From Paraspadella gotoi (taxonomy: Eukaryota; Chaetognatha): a stretch of DNA of 64,000 nt. The DNA lies in NCBI GenBank assembly GCA_051294375.1, contig CM119263.1, forward strand, positions 20,736,115 through 20,800,114, written 5' to 3'. Positions 13,601 through 21,194 of the stretch are shown here, one piece after another. Every line of letters begins with the position of its first letter. Positions within the stretch are counted from its first letter, which is position 1. A program made the position numbers and the translations under genes. The notes beneath the pieces were generated by a model. The model was not told where the DNA came from. It made no database searches and saw nothing but the letters and a program-made list of their open reading frames with translations.

Positions 13601-16600
13601 AATATTTTTTTAAGGTTAAATATGAATTTAAAAGTAACAAGTTTGAGCAAACAATGTCGATCATTAATTAGTTTTTTTTTAAATTAATTCAAGTGAATTT
13701 CAATGTTTGTTTTGAGATCTTTTCGTCCCTGACCACGACAAAAGCAACAATGACGATGATGACAATAAATTGATTGATTAATTGACTGATTAATTAATTG
13801 ATTAATTAACTGATTAATTATTTGATTAATTAATACATTTTGCATTTACATTTATTATAAAAAGAAGCATAATCAATTAGTGAAACAGGTTTTTTGTTTT
13901 TTCCATTTAAACTCATTTCCACTAAATTTCCAGCTTAATCTCACACTTTCCTACCCACATAAAAAAATTCAAGTTAATTGCCCCATCCACTCCCGAGTAA
14001 TTGGCGTTCAAATAGTGAAATATATTTTTTGTTTTTTCCATTTAAACTCATTTTCACTCGCACGATTCCATCGAAACTTCATATCCAGCTTAATCAGACA
14101 CTTTCCTACCCACACACAATCTCAATCCATCCATCCAATTATGAATTATTAGAATAATTATTATTTAATATATGTAAAAAGTTTTAAGTAAATGTGACTT
14201 ATGTTTTTTTTTCAATTTAAATCATTTCCACTCGCACGATTCGACTTTGATATGCCTCAGCATCTTGGAATGAGCGAGAGAGACAGTGACTTCGCGTCAA
14301 AATCATCAGAGATAAGGGGGAGATATGTTAAAGCTCTGCAAATTTTACAAGCATGCAGTTGTTATGGTTCTTGTTATTACTCGTTAAAAAGTTAAAAAAT
14401 CAGTTTAAAAATGTAAAAGTTCTAACAAAGTTTCTTGAAAGTTTTTCAAATACGTAAGTGGGATAGAAAATCTGACAGACACACTGACCAAAAGTTTTTG
14501 ATACACTTGCGTGGCTCTTAATCTTGGCGCATCTAAAAATAATGTTATATGGTGGACTAAAATCCACCAACCGTTCATTAGCGTACCATTGTGCCGGAGG
14601 CAAGTCATTCGCCTCCCAACCCAAAGGTCCGGGGTTCTAGCCCGGTGGTCGTCTGGCAGTTAAGAGGGACGGGGCGCTTAACCCGCCTGTAACATGGTGT
14701 TACAGCCTGATCCGAAGCTCAGGGGCTGCTTATATTGAACGGTTTCTGTCATTAACACTTATCAATAATTACTGTCTCTTCATTGGTGAGCCCGACTTCC
14801 GAACACAAACAGCAACAACAACACTTTCAGGCGACATGCCTCAACCTGGCGATGCACTTTCCGCCCACATCACATCAGGCGACATGCCTCAACTTGGTGA
14901 CGAACTTTCCATCAACAACAACAATTCACTGAAGAGACACAACAGACTTCTCCCTACAGGAGAGGGGGATGTATGGTGGACTAAAATCCACCAACCGTTC
15001 ATCAGCGACATTGGTGCCGGAGGCAAGTCATTCGCCTCCCAACCCAAAGGTCCGGGGTTCTACCGCCGTGGTCGTCTGGCAGTTAAGAGGGACGGGGCGC
15101 TTACCTGCGTCTTACTGCTGTAATGGGTTACAGCCTGATCCGAAGCTCAGGGGCTGCTTATATTGAACGGTTCTGTCATTAACACTTATCAATAATTACT
15201 GTCTCTTCAGTAGAGTATAAGAAACTCAAATTATTAAAATTTTATAAAAGCCATATTTAGCTTACATAATATGAAATAAAGACCCATATAAATATTTAGG
15301 TAAGTTTATTTACAAATTTTATATTTTATTAACTGTTTTTTAATTATATTTATTAATAAATAGGCTAAAGTGAAAAAATTAAATTTTAAAATTTTAAAAC
15401 CGGATTTGAATTTCTTATAAAAAGTTGATTTAAGAAAGTATAATCCATTTTAACAAATTTTTTTATTAAGTAGGTAAAAAATATTAAAAACTATTTTTTT
15501 TATTTAATTTTTTAATTTTTGGATTAAAATTATAGTTTTTCTGAATTTTGAATAACTTAATGACATAATTTTGATATAAAAATTATATTTTCTTATATCA
15601 ACTTTTTGCAAGGAATACAAATCCAGGAATAAAATTTTGAAATTATTATTTTTTTATTTTAACCTAATTTTTATTAATAATTATTAATAAATATGGCTAA
15701 CTTTTTATAAAATATAAAATTTAGAAATAAACTTACCAAAATATTTTTATAAGTCTTTATTTTTATATTTCAAAAGCTCATTTTAATTTTATAAAATTTT
15801 AATAATTTAATTTATCATAACTATTTTATGACAATTTTATATACATTAAAAATCATCATTTTCGACAAGAAAATCTTAAAAGAATAGGATCGAGTTTATC
15901 TCCAATGATAACCAAATATTGATGCGATGATAACCAAAGGATTGATGCGATGATAACCAAATGATTGATGCAATGATAACCAAATATTGATGCGAGGATA
16001 ACCAATAATTGATGCGATGATAACCAATAATTGATGCGATAACCAAATGATCGATGTGATGATAACCAAATGATTTATGCGATGATAATCATTCATTGAT
16101 GTGATGATAATCATTCATTGATACGATGATAGTCATTCATTTATGTGATGATAGTCATTCATTGACGCAATGAATCATTCATCATAAATAAATCAAACAA
16201 ATGCGTGTATGAGTGAAAGAGAGAGAGAAAGAGAGAAAGAAAGAGAGAGAGAGAAAAAAAAAGAATAAATCCACAAAAATCTCGGATATAAATTTGGGAT
16301 TTTGCATTGAGAAAAAAGCGCGGAATAAATGGCGATAATAAAAGTTTTTAAAAAGAAAAAAATAATCAAAATTTTTCAAAAAACGATCACGCAAGAGATC
16401 GTACAGAGAGAATCAGAAAGAGAAAGACAGACAGAGGCAGATTGAAAGAGAGAGAGAAAGCTGGACAGCCGCTGGAATGCAGCTGTACAGTCACTACTAA
16501 GCCTGAACTCGTTTTTAAAGGGTTCAGAAAAGGCAGCAACAAACAAAAATAGGAAGAAAAATTTATATATAATTTAAAGAAATAAAAGAAAGGAAAAAAA

Positions 16601-19600
16601 TGTTACAATTGTTTACAATTGAAAATTTTTACAATTTTTTCAGGATGAGAAGCCATATCTAAATTTTTAACTTACTATGATCGCACACTTTTATAAAACT
16701 TCATTGTAATTTATAATAATTCTTATTTAAAAAAAAACAGTAAGTCCCAGCCAAAACTATAAAAGCGTAGAAGTTTTTATATAAAATGCGTGACGCCGAC
16801 GACGATGACGACGACGTCACAAAGAAGCTCACCCGAATCAATATCGATCCTAAACCAGCTTAGCCGGTAGGCTCGATAAAAAGCGTGACGCCGACGCCGA
16901 CGACGACGACGACTACGTCACAAAGAAGCGCACCCGAAACAATATCGAGCCTGAACCGGCTTCGCCGGTAGGCTCGATAAAAATGGTCATCACCATCGAA
17001 TTCTACAGATTTGTTTACACTAAAATAGCTATGTACCTTATTCGATTTGTTATATTTCCTTATTTTTAAACGCCCTAATATACACTGTGTCGTTTGTAAC
17101 CCCCGTTCGTTGTTTTTTTTAAACCTAAAGGCGCGGATTGCTTTTTGACGTACATAATATAGAATAATTGTTTATCTTTTATTTCTGTATTTTTTATATT
17201 TTTTATTACTTTTTAAGAGAGATTCCTCTTTGAATATTTTTTTAATTCAAATTCTTTGCATTGGTCAGTATTGTCTATTATCTATTTTATCATCAATTTT
17301 CATTAATTTTGACTAATGTCAATTGAAATCTGAAGACTAATTGAAGAAAGCGATTCCCCCCTCATGTTCTGATCCCCAAAATATAATAAACATCATGGCT
17401 TTGCTTCACGATTAGTTCGTTTAAATTGCTGTTGATTTGGTTTCCTAGGTTACACGAGGTTTTCCGGCGTCGATTTTTCGGGAACTTTTTTTGTCAACAC
17501 CGAAGTTGACGACGACTACGCAGGCTTCATTTTCGGATATCAGGTGGCGCGATAATCAAGGGTGGCTCCGTTATAAAAACTGTCAATAATTTGGAACTAA
17601 ATGTATGTAAATTTGAAAGATTAATTTATGCTAAAATGAAAAAATTATTGGTAATAAGAAAGTCCAATGCCATCTACAAATATATTATTCTAATTTTTTT
17701 AAGGGAAAATAGTTATGAAATTGTTATAACCAATATAAAAATTATCCATTCATTTAATAAATAAGCATTAAGCAATCTTGCCCCTGACTTTGGACACTAG
17801 ACAATAGATAGGCTTTGATCTTAAGACTATGAGTCTTAAGAGTCTTTCTCGTTGCCTCCCAGGATTCGTCGTCGTTCTACGTCGTGATGTGGAAGCAGGC
17901 AACGCAGACCTACTGGCAGGCGACGCCTTTTAGGGCAGTGGCTGAGCCAGGTAACGACTTCTGATTATTAATAAATTTTGTAAAAAATCAATTTATTCTA
18001 CTATTTATAACTTAATCGATTGTAAGTCAGTTTAATCTTTATTAAATATTTTCACGCGCGCCTTTTAATTCACAGGCTAAGACAAAATTAAAAATTCCTT
18101 TCCTACAATCTTTTTGTAAAAAAAAAATTACCATTTGATCCAAAGAGGAAGGCTGAAGAAAAATTAAAAATAAATTAATATTTAAATTAAATATTAATGA
18201 TTTATATGTTCCTTTGTATTTACTCAGTATTTAACAGTTATCATAAAAAAGATTGTAAGAAAAGAATTTCTTACCATATAGGGCTGACGCAAAAGCAGGT
18301 ATGCTCTCGTTTTAATTGTCGATAAAGCGACAATCAGTCAATGTAAAGCAATGGGGTGTGTTTCCGCCACAAAACCAAAATATAAAAAAGAGCAATTCCC
18401 ATTAATTGCCGGGTAAATATTATCCCACATACACTATCGATGTGTACCCAAAAAAAAATCCTACTATAATAAAGACAATTTTCTTCCATCCATAGCAATA
18501 TGGAAACTTTTAAATGGGTCGTTTCCATATTGACGGGTACCTGTTTTGAGATTTAGAGGTAAATCAAATATTAATTAGGAGAAGGCACAACGGATATTTA
18601 TCTATATCTTTAAGGAATTCAACTCAAAGTGGTGAAGAGCGCGACGGGTCCGGGAGAAATGTTACGGAACTCGTTGTGGCACACCGGTGACACCGATAAT
18701 CAGGTCTACAAAACTGAGAGAAGAAATTTGTCGTATTAGTCGGTGCTAATTGGATCATGGCGTGGGTGTTTTGAAATATTACTTAAGGTTGGTATCAATT
18801 ATCAATTAGCACAACAGGGGCTGCTACTTTGGTGGACTAAAATCCACCAACCGTTCATCAGCGGCCATTGGTGCCGGAGGCAAGTCATTCGCCTCCCAAC
18901 CCAAAGGTCCGGGATTCTAGCCTGGTGGCCGCCTAGCAGTAAAGAGGGACGGGGCGCTTAACCCGCCTGTAACACGGTGTTACAGCCTGATCCGAAGCTC
19001 AGGGACTGCTTATAATGAACGGTTCTCTCTTTAACACTTATCAATAATTACTGTCTCTTCACTACTAAATTAAAGGCATTATGAAACAGAATAAAATACA
19101 ATAACCTTTTAGTATTGAGGTTTCTTAAAACTTACTTTTTTAAATTGATCAAACTACTCATACAAACGATAAGTACAATTACCGCCATGGCCATATATAC
19201 TTTTACTACTACTACCTATTACTACGTACCTACTACTAACTACTACTACCTAGTAAATACATACTAGTAACAACTATGTACTAGTTCGACTACTATCTAC
19301 TACTACTAATACTTACTAAGTAAGCTATTACCATTACTATCTCAAGGTCCGCCTCCTGTGGAAGGATCCCCGCAACGTTGGATGGAAGGAGAAGACCGCC
19401 TACCGGTGGGAGTTGATCCATCGCCCGCTGGCTGGTCTCATCCGGGTCAAGATGTACGAGGGAATCGAGTTGGTCGCCGATTCTGGCAACGTCATAGACT
19501 TCACTCTCAAGGGCGGGAGACTCGGGGTCTTCTGCTTCTCCCAGGAGATGATCATTTGGTCAGATCTCGTCTACAGATGCAACGGTGAGAGATCAAAGAT

Positions 19601-20547
19601 GACATATCAATTCGTCTCTCAATGAATTAAAGAAATAAAATCCTTCAATCGATTTATCAATTCGTCAATCAATCATTAAAATCCTTGAGGGCCAACGATC
19701 AATTATTTCAATTAATACATATAATTGTAAATCAATCCCATCAATCGATCAATCATTCATATTTTAAGTTATAAATTGTGATAGACTTTCTTTTCATTGC
19801 GTTTAATTTTAGTGTTGAACTGAAAACAAAGTTTATTTGTTTCATCAACGGAATGGACCGATAAACGGACTTGGTTGGCCTAGTGTTCTCTTAGCAATTT
19901 TGACCATCAATCCCTCCGTCGGTTCCTCTGTCGGTCATTGGTCATTCTAAGGTTGAAGTAAGGTCTGTGATTCGTCGGTATTCTGATGATTCGTGAAGGA
20001 GACGAGCAATCACATCACTAGGCCAACCAAGTCCGTTTATCGGTCCATTCCGTTGATGGTTTATAAACTACGGGTTTTTATTCCAAAATAACACACAAGT
20101 TTGAACTTTTATTTTGGAGTTTTCATCAACGCTTAATTAAGCTTAATTAAGCGTTGAAGAAGACTCAAAAATAAGAATCGAAATATGTCCGTTATTTTGG
20201 AATAAAAACCCGTTGTTTGTAAACAAATAAATTGAATTATATAAATAAATAAGTATATAAATAAATGAATTTAAAAAAAAAAATAATCCAACCAATCAAA
20301 CCAAGCAAACAAAACAAAAAAGATAACTATTTCTTCCTAGTTGTCAATATTTATTATTTAATTTATCCATACATTATTAATTCCCGACGATGTTGTATTA
20401 CAACGCGACGGAATCTCGCGATGCAAGCAAAGGCGCAACGCAAGAAATCCCTTGATATTTTTCGCAGAGGCTCTGCCACGAGGCTTCGTCGCTGAGGAAA
20501 ACAACGCCCTTCCCGAAGGAAGACGACGGAGAAGAAAGTCTTTTTAG
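530..20547 (+). CDS. Tsp: Thrombospondin, COMP/TSP-3/4-like (subgroup B), 3' part, 12 exons
   Basis: Secreted, calcium-binding, oligomeric matrix glycoprotein. The visible exons are 530-634, 1120-1227, 1391-1559, 1815-1933, 2363-2597, 3061-3239, 10926-10974, 17449-17543, 17863-17950, 18615-18703, 19347-19584 and 20468-20547. Every junction keeps reading phase, giving 517 residues plus TAG. In order they encode the end of the last EGF-like domain (GWAGNG, then [12 protein letters not shown]), the array of Asp-rich type 3 repeats with DNCP, DGIGD and CD motifs, and the C-terminal lectin-like domain ([70 protein letters not shown]). Two RGD tripeptides occur in the type 3 region. The match to vertebrate COMP/TSP-4 as I remember them is near-continuous, so family membership is very secure. 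The tail after the final cysteine is short and ends in a run of arginines, unlike vertebrate forms. The 5' half is outside the window. Introns 6 and 7 are swollen by nested transposons. Confidence 0.96.
1120..1227 (+). CDS. Tsp: Thrombospondin exon 2: type 3 repeat
   Basis: 36 codons, phase 0 to 0. Starts [13 protein letters not shown] and contains [17 protein letters not shown], a calcium-binding type 3 repeat. The donor is gtcagg, weaker than the usual gtragt, but the next exon resumes exactly at the conserved DNCP. Confidence 0.92.
1391..1559 (+). CDS. Tsp: Thrombospondin exon 3: type 3 repeats with RGD
   Basis: 169 bp, phase 0 to 1. Two DNCP units; includes ERGDAC, so an RGD tripeptide lies at 1454-1462, and ends in DADDDG split by the intron. 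Confidence 0.93.
1815..1933 (+). CDS. Tsp: Thrombospondin exon 4: type 3 repeats
   Basis: 119 bp, phase 1 to 0, acceptor ctccag, donor gtgaga. Encodes [16 protein letters not shown] and a second DNCP unit ending NVDQ. Confidence 0.92.
1934..2362 (+). repeat. Intron with TTGA-type microsatellite
   Basis: The intron between exons 4 and 5 is rich in gattgatt and ttgattga repeats, especially 2030-2220. No coding content is seen. Confidence 0.7.
2363..2597 (+). CDS. Tsp: Thrombospondin exon 5: type 3 repeats with second RGD and (GAC)7
   Basis: 235 bp, phase 0 to 1. Encodes [13 protein letters not shown], two DNC units, GRGDVC (RGD codons 2498-2506) and then a run of seven GAC codons (2513-2533). 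This is the same position as the aspartate run of vertebrate COMP. Donor gtgagg. Confidence 0.94.
2598..3060 (+). repeat. Intron with A-rich, (GA)n and ATGATCATTCA repeats
   Basis: Purine-rich at 2640-2865 with a (GA)n run at about 2819-2858. At about 2970-3045 there is a short tandem array of atgatcattca next to the acceptor of exon 6. The reading frames here are low-complexity shadows. Confidence 0.7.
3061..3239 (+). CDS. Tsp: Thrombospondin exon 6: last type 3 repeat and start of C-terminal domain
   Basis: 179 bp, phase 1 to 0. Encodes [23 protein letters not shown], then [20 protein letters not shown], the start of the lectin-like domain. The donor gtctgc is weak, but the next exon begins with the expected GAEIVQTMN. 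Confidence 0.93.
3517..4808 (+). mobile_element. Minisatellite-bearing repeat (pearl/HINE-like), left copy, first part
   Basis: Begins with a strong terminal hairpin (atcgagcc, ccggcgaagccgg, aggctTgat) and continues through GTC-rich, AT-rich, (CT)n and TTTATTATCGCC sections to a minisatellite with tatcatcgcatcaat units (4739-4803). The same series occurs in reverse complement at 15893-16980, so this is one dispersed family. The BEL/Pao element at 4809-10486 interrupts it, and it resumes at 10487. A terminal hairpin plus a central tandem array is the layout of Helentron-derived pearl/HINE elements. That class assignment is inference; no Rep/helicase is present. Confidence 0.6.
4101..4333 (+). 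mobile_element. Short retroposed insert with 12-bp target duplication
   Basis: The 12-mer tttttatcagtt occurs at 4101-4112 and again at 4322-4333, and the roughly 210 bp between is absent from the inverted copy of the host repeat (near 16530-16560). The insert ends with aataaaaaaatatatat just before the second copy. A long target duplication plus an A-rich end suggests target-primed reverse transcription. I do not recognise the inserted sequence. Confidence 0.5.
4809..5267 (-). repeat. BEL/Pao 3' LTR
   Basis: 459 bp; the counterpart at 10030-10486 is 457 bp, differing by a handful of substitutions and 1-bp indels, which implies a fairly recent insertion. On the minus strand it starts tgttaaatttttatt and ends near ggtaaaatcatca. 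Confidence 0.88.
5268..5281 (-). other. Polypurine tract of BEL/Pao element
   Basis: On the minus strand, gatagatgggggat directly precedes the 3' LTR, as expected for the plus-strand primer site. Confidence 0.65.
5495..9486 (-). pseudogene. BEL/Pao Gag-Pol remnant, frameshifted and missing RT core and integrase
   Basis: From the N-terminal side: an ATG at 9486-9484 begins a short frame that soon shifts into a charged helical Gag segment (9403-9026). Gag fragments follow at 8513-8307 and 7978-7724, then a zinc knuckle [13 protein letters not shown] at about 7506-7468, a pepsin-like protease site DTGS at 7208-7197, and an A17-type segment ([24 protein letters not shown]) at 7129-6530. Next come the [15 protein letters not shown] motif near 6240-6190, the [14 protein letters not shown] segment, and a GPDYLL-EWP motif near 5820. 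These are hallmarks of Pao-family polyproteins. Several frameshifts separate them, and the RT catalytic region that should lie between the A17 segments is absent. Confidence 0.85.
10030..10486 (-). repeat. BEL/Pao 5' LTR
   Basis: The right-hand copy of the LTR; the internal region lies to its left. No convincing tRNA primer-binding site (TGG-) is visible immediately inside it. Confidence 0.87.
10487..10745 (+). repeat. Minisatellite, about 23-bp period, and end of the split repeat
   Basis: Roughly nine imperfect units of the type tatcatcgcatcaatNatttggt, followed by a cgatcctattcttttaagat end that reappears in reverse complement at about 15870-15895. It continues the repeat broken by the BEL/Pao element. 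Confidence 0.75.
10926..10974 (+). CDS. Tsp: Thrombospondin exon 7 (49 bp)
   Basis: A small exon, phase 0 to 1, acceptor gatttccag, donor gtaagg. Encodes [16 protein letters not shown] plus one base, an almost invariant stretch of the C-terminal domain. It is isolated between the two transposon-filled introns. Confidence 0.94.
11400..13630. other. AT-rich interior of the hAT-like element, no gene seen
   Basis: Only short stop-rich frames. A segment at about 11690-12080 (ggtgggtcagaag, then ttttagcagttt and ctatcagaatcaac) resembles sequence at 51780-52060 (reverse) and 61560-61700, so it holds an older dispersed repeat. Serine/arginine-coded low complexity occurs near 13230-13320. Confidence 0.55.
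13636..14270 (-). mobile_element. MITE of the GTCGGATCTGC family (partial)
   Basis: Starts with aacaagtttgagcaaacaat, followed by AATTAATT-rich sequence, aagaagcataatcaattag, and tandem segments with ccatttaaactcatttcc. The same blocks occur in the copies at 30040, 40673, 41963 and 54262. It lies reversed relative to the thrombospondin gene. Confidence 0.6.
14550..15209 (+). mobile_element. TRIM: miniature LTR retrotransposon with PBS, PPT and short ORF
   Basis: Direct repeats 14550-14782 (233 bp) and 14974-15209 (236 bp) begin tggtggactaaaatccacca (itself a palindrome) and end ctgtctcttca, so they have TG...CA ends. Directly inside the left repeat is tggtgagcccgac (14784-14796), a plausible primer-binding site. 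Directly before the right repeat is the purine tract aggagagggggat (14958-14970). The internal region is only 191 bp. This is the complete anatomy of a terminal-repeat retrotransposon in miniature. A second full copy lies reversed at 28694-29308 and solo LTRs at 18830 and 21969. The insertion sits at the edge of a foldback block (the right flank, gtagagtataag, also occurs at about 31334). No clear target duplication remains. Confidence 0.85.
14836..15123 (+). CDS. Short ORF of the TRIM element, conserved in the second copy
   Basis: Begins 40 nt after the presumed primer site with [11 protein letters not shown], repeats MPQLGDELS, and runs through the polypurine tract into the right LTR (95 codons). 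The reversed copy has the equivalent frame at 29059-28835 starting with the same [11 protein letters not shown]. The internal region contains a partial tandem duplication (caggcgacatgcctcaac twice), which makes the peptide repeat. No known domain is seen. It may be a relic of a Gag start or chance conservation between recent copies. Confidence 0.35.
   Translation: MPQPGDALSAHITSGDMPQLGDELSINNNNSLKRHNRLLPTGEGDVWWTKIHQPFISDIGAGGKSFASQPKGPGFYRRGRLAVKRDGALTCVLLL
15210..15890. repeat. AT-rich foldback (inverted-repeat) block
   Basis: The left third (ttataaaagccatatttagc, aataaagacccatataaat) is mirrored in reverse complement in the last third (taagtctttatttttatat, ttttataaaattttaataat). Arms are about 100 bp or more and imperfect. 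The same block forms the interior of the 984-bp element at 31156-32139, so it is part of that hAT-like family. Confidence 0.65.
15893..16980 (-). mobile_element. Minisatellite-bearing repeat, reversed copy
   Basis: Reverse complement of the blocks at 3517-4808 plus 10487-10745. Order here: end motif, about eleven units of gatgcgatgataaccaaat (15900-16165), (GA)n, the ggcgataataaaagttt block, the gaactcgtttttaaagggtt block, and the terminal hairpin. The hairpin end (gtgacgccgacga to ggctcgat) is tandemly duplicated at about 16790-16980. It is inserted within the right part of the hAT-like element. Confidence 0.6.
17449..17543 (+). CDS. Tsp: Thrombospondin exon 8: C-terminal domain
   Basis: 95 bp, phase 1 to 0, acceptor tttcctag. 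Encodes [20 protein letters not shown] and [12 protein letters not shown]. The donor gtggcg is atypical, but the following exon continues the conserved DSSSFYVV. Confidence 0.93.
17863..17950 (+). CDS. Tsp: Thrombospondin exon 9: C-terminal domain
   Basis: 88 bp, phase 0 to 1, acceptor gcctcccag, donor gtaacg. Encodes [20 protein letters not shown] and TPFRAVAEP. Confidence 0.94.
18615..18703 (+). CDS. Tsp: Thrombospondin exon 10: C-terminal domain
   Basis: 89 bp, phase 1 to 0, acceptor tctttaag. Encodes [19 protein letters not shown] and [10 protein letters not shown]. Donor gtctac. Confidence 0.93.
18830..19061 (+). mobile_element. Solo LTR of the TRIM family
   Basis: 232 bp, tggtggactaaaatccacca to ctgtctcttca. 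The pentamer ctact flanks it at 18824-18828 and 19062-19066 (one extra t on the left), fitting a 5-bp target duplication and LTR-LTR recombination. Confidence 0.8.
19187..19335 (+). repeat. ACT/TAC trinucleotide-rich tract
   Basis: An imperfect microsatellite of tact and actac units in the intron just upstream of exon 11. Confidence 0.7.
19347..19584 (+). CDS. Tsp: Thrombospondin exon 11: C-terminal domain
   Basis: 238 bp, phase 0 to 1. Encodes [57 protein letters not shown] and YRCN, the end of the conserved lectin-like domain. Donor gtgaga. Confidence 0.95.
19844..20056. repeat. Foldback element with ~43-bp near-perfect inverted repeats
   Basis: The arm at about 19844-19888 (catcaacggaatggaccgat, ggttggcctagtg) is repeated in exact reverse complement at about 20012-20055. 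The 120-bp loop is unrelated. It sits in the last thrombospondin intron, most likely a small palindromic MITE. Confidence 0.8.
20068..20214. repeat. Second foldback element with central perfect palindrome
   Basis: Ends acgggtttttattccaaaat at left and its reverse complement at right. The centre is a perfect 30-bp palindrome built on cgcttaattaagc units. It lies directly after the previous foldback. Confidence 0.75.
20468..20547 (+). CDS. Tsp: Thrombospondin terminal exon
   Basis: Acceptor atttttcgcag. The phase joins the last base of exon 11 to give Glu, then [17 protein letters not shown], five arginines, KSF and TAG at 20545-20547. The position after YRCN matches the short tail of other thrombospondins, but the Arg run is unusual. 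The choice rests on phase, splice site, GC content and the downstream polyA signal. Confidence 0.8.
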
Positions 20548-20602
20548 TCCGAGATCATAAATTAATGTTGAGCGAGATGCTTAATTTCAAAAGGGTATTG
20601 TA

Positions 20603-20608
20603 AATAAA
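20603..20608 (+). terminator. Polyadenylation signal AATAAA of the thrombospondin gene
   Basis: Canonical hexamer 56 bp after the stop codon; T-rich and GT-rich sequence follows at 20640-20720. Confidence 0.65.
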
Positions 20609-21056
20609 ACATATATAAACTAACCCAATAGCTCCATTGACATATTTCTTCTTCCTTCCAATTGAATACTCATGTGTATGTAAATGTTAATAAGTGTATT
20701 GTTAAAGCGTCGTTACTTATTCTGTAGAATGTCGGTAGGGATTCTTAATCGCCAGTATTCAGTTTTAAGTCGAAGGAATGCTGAAAATTTCGTATAAAAT
20801 TATTTTTATAGATGAATATTGATTATCGAATAATGAAAGGCATGGGCTTACTAATACAATTTTTGTTGGAATTATACCGTAATGTTGTGTAAAATTTTTT
20901 TCTTTAAATATTTTGCAGTCAGCAGTCAGAAAGAACGCTATTCTCATCACTACCTACAAGCTTAGTAGAACATAAGTATGTACTGTTTGCTTCGATAGAA
21001 AGCGGAACCCCGTCGCCTGGAATTTCAATCCGGAGATGAAAGCCAGACCGCGTCAT

Positions 21057-21063
21057 TATATAA
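21057..21063 (+). promoter_or_regulatory. TATA-like box upstream of the receptor gene
   Basis: tatataa lies 50 bp before the receptor ATG, within the 450-bp space after the thrombospondin polyA signal. The spacing suits a TATA promoter with a very short 5' UTR. An additional upstream exon cannot be excluded (gtaaaa after 21085). Confidence 0.35.
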
Positions 21064-21112
21064 CGATTCTGCGTTCCCGCCGAAAGGTAAAAAAAATTCG
21101 TCGAGGGCGAAA

Positions 21113-21194
21113 ATGATTTTTTTTCCCGCGATTTTTTGCGCGATAATTTGCGTCGTCTTCGGGACCGCTAGCTCGTCGAACTCATTGTACACAG
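21113..21194 (+). CDS. Receptor exon 1: signal peptide
   Basis: ATG plus 26 further codons and one base; hydrophobic core IFFPAIFCAIICVVFG followed by TASSS. Donor gtgtag. Chosen as start because it is the only ATG in frame with the somatomedin B exon that yields a signal sequence. Confidence 0.75.

Larger units (their letters stand above)
11287..17077. mobile_element. hAT-like DNA transposon (5.8 kb, non-autonomous, with nested insertions)
   Basis: The left end begins tagggcgtttaaaaataac and the right end is its reverse complement; the similarity continues for about 80 bp. The flanking octamers are identical: atatacac at 11279-11286 and at 17078-17085. An 8-bp target duplication with TAGGGCG ends fits the hAT superfamily. 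No transposase frame is present; 11400-13630 is AT-rich with no supported gene. Inside are a MITE (13636-14270), a TRIM (14550-15209), a foldback block (15210-15890) and a reversed minisatellite repeat (15893-16980). A 984-bp relative lies at 31156-32139. Confidence 0.8.

Noticed and set aside
14400-14624. Two overlapping minus frames ending in the TRIM LTR
   Set aside because: They span unrelated repeat and LTR sequence with no conservation in the other copy.
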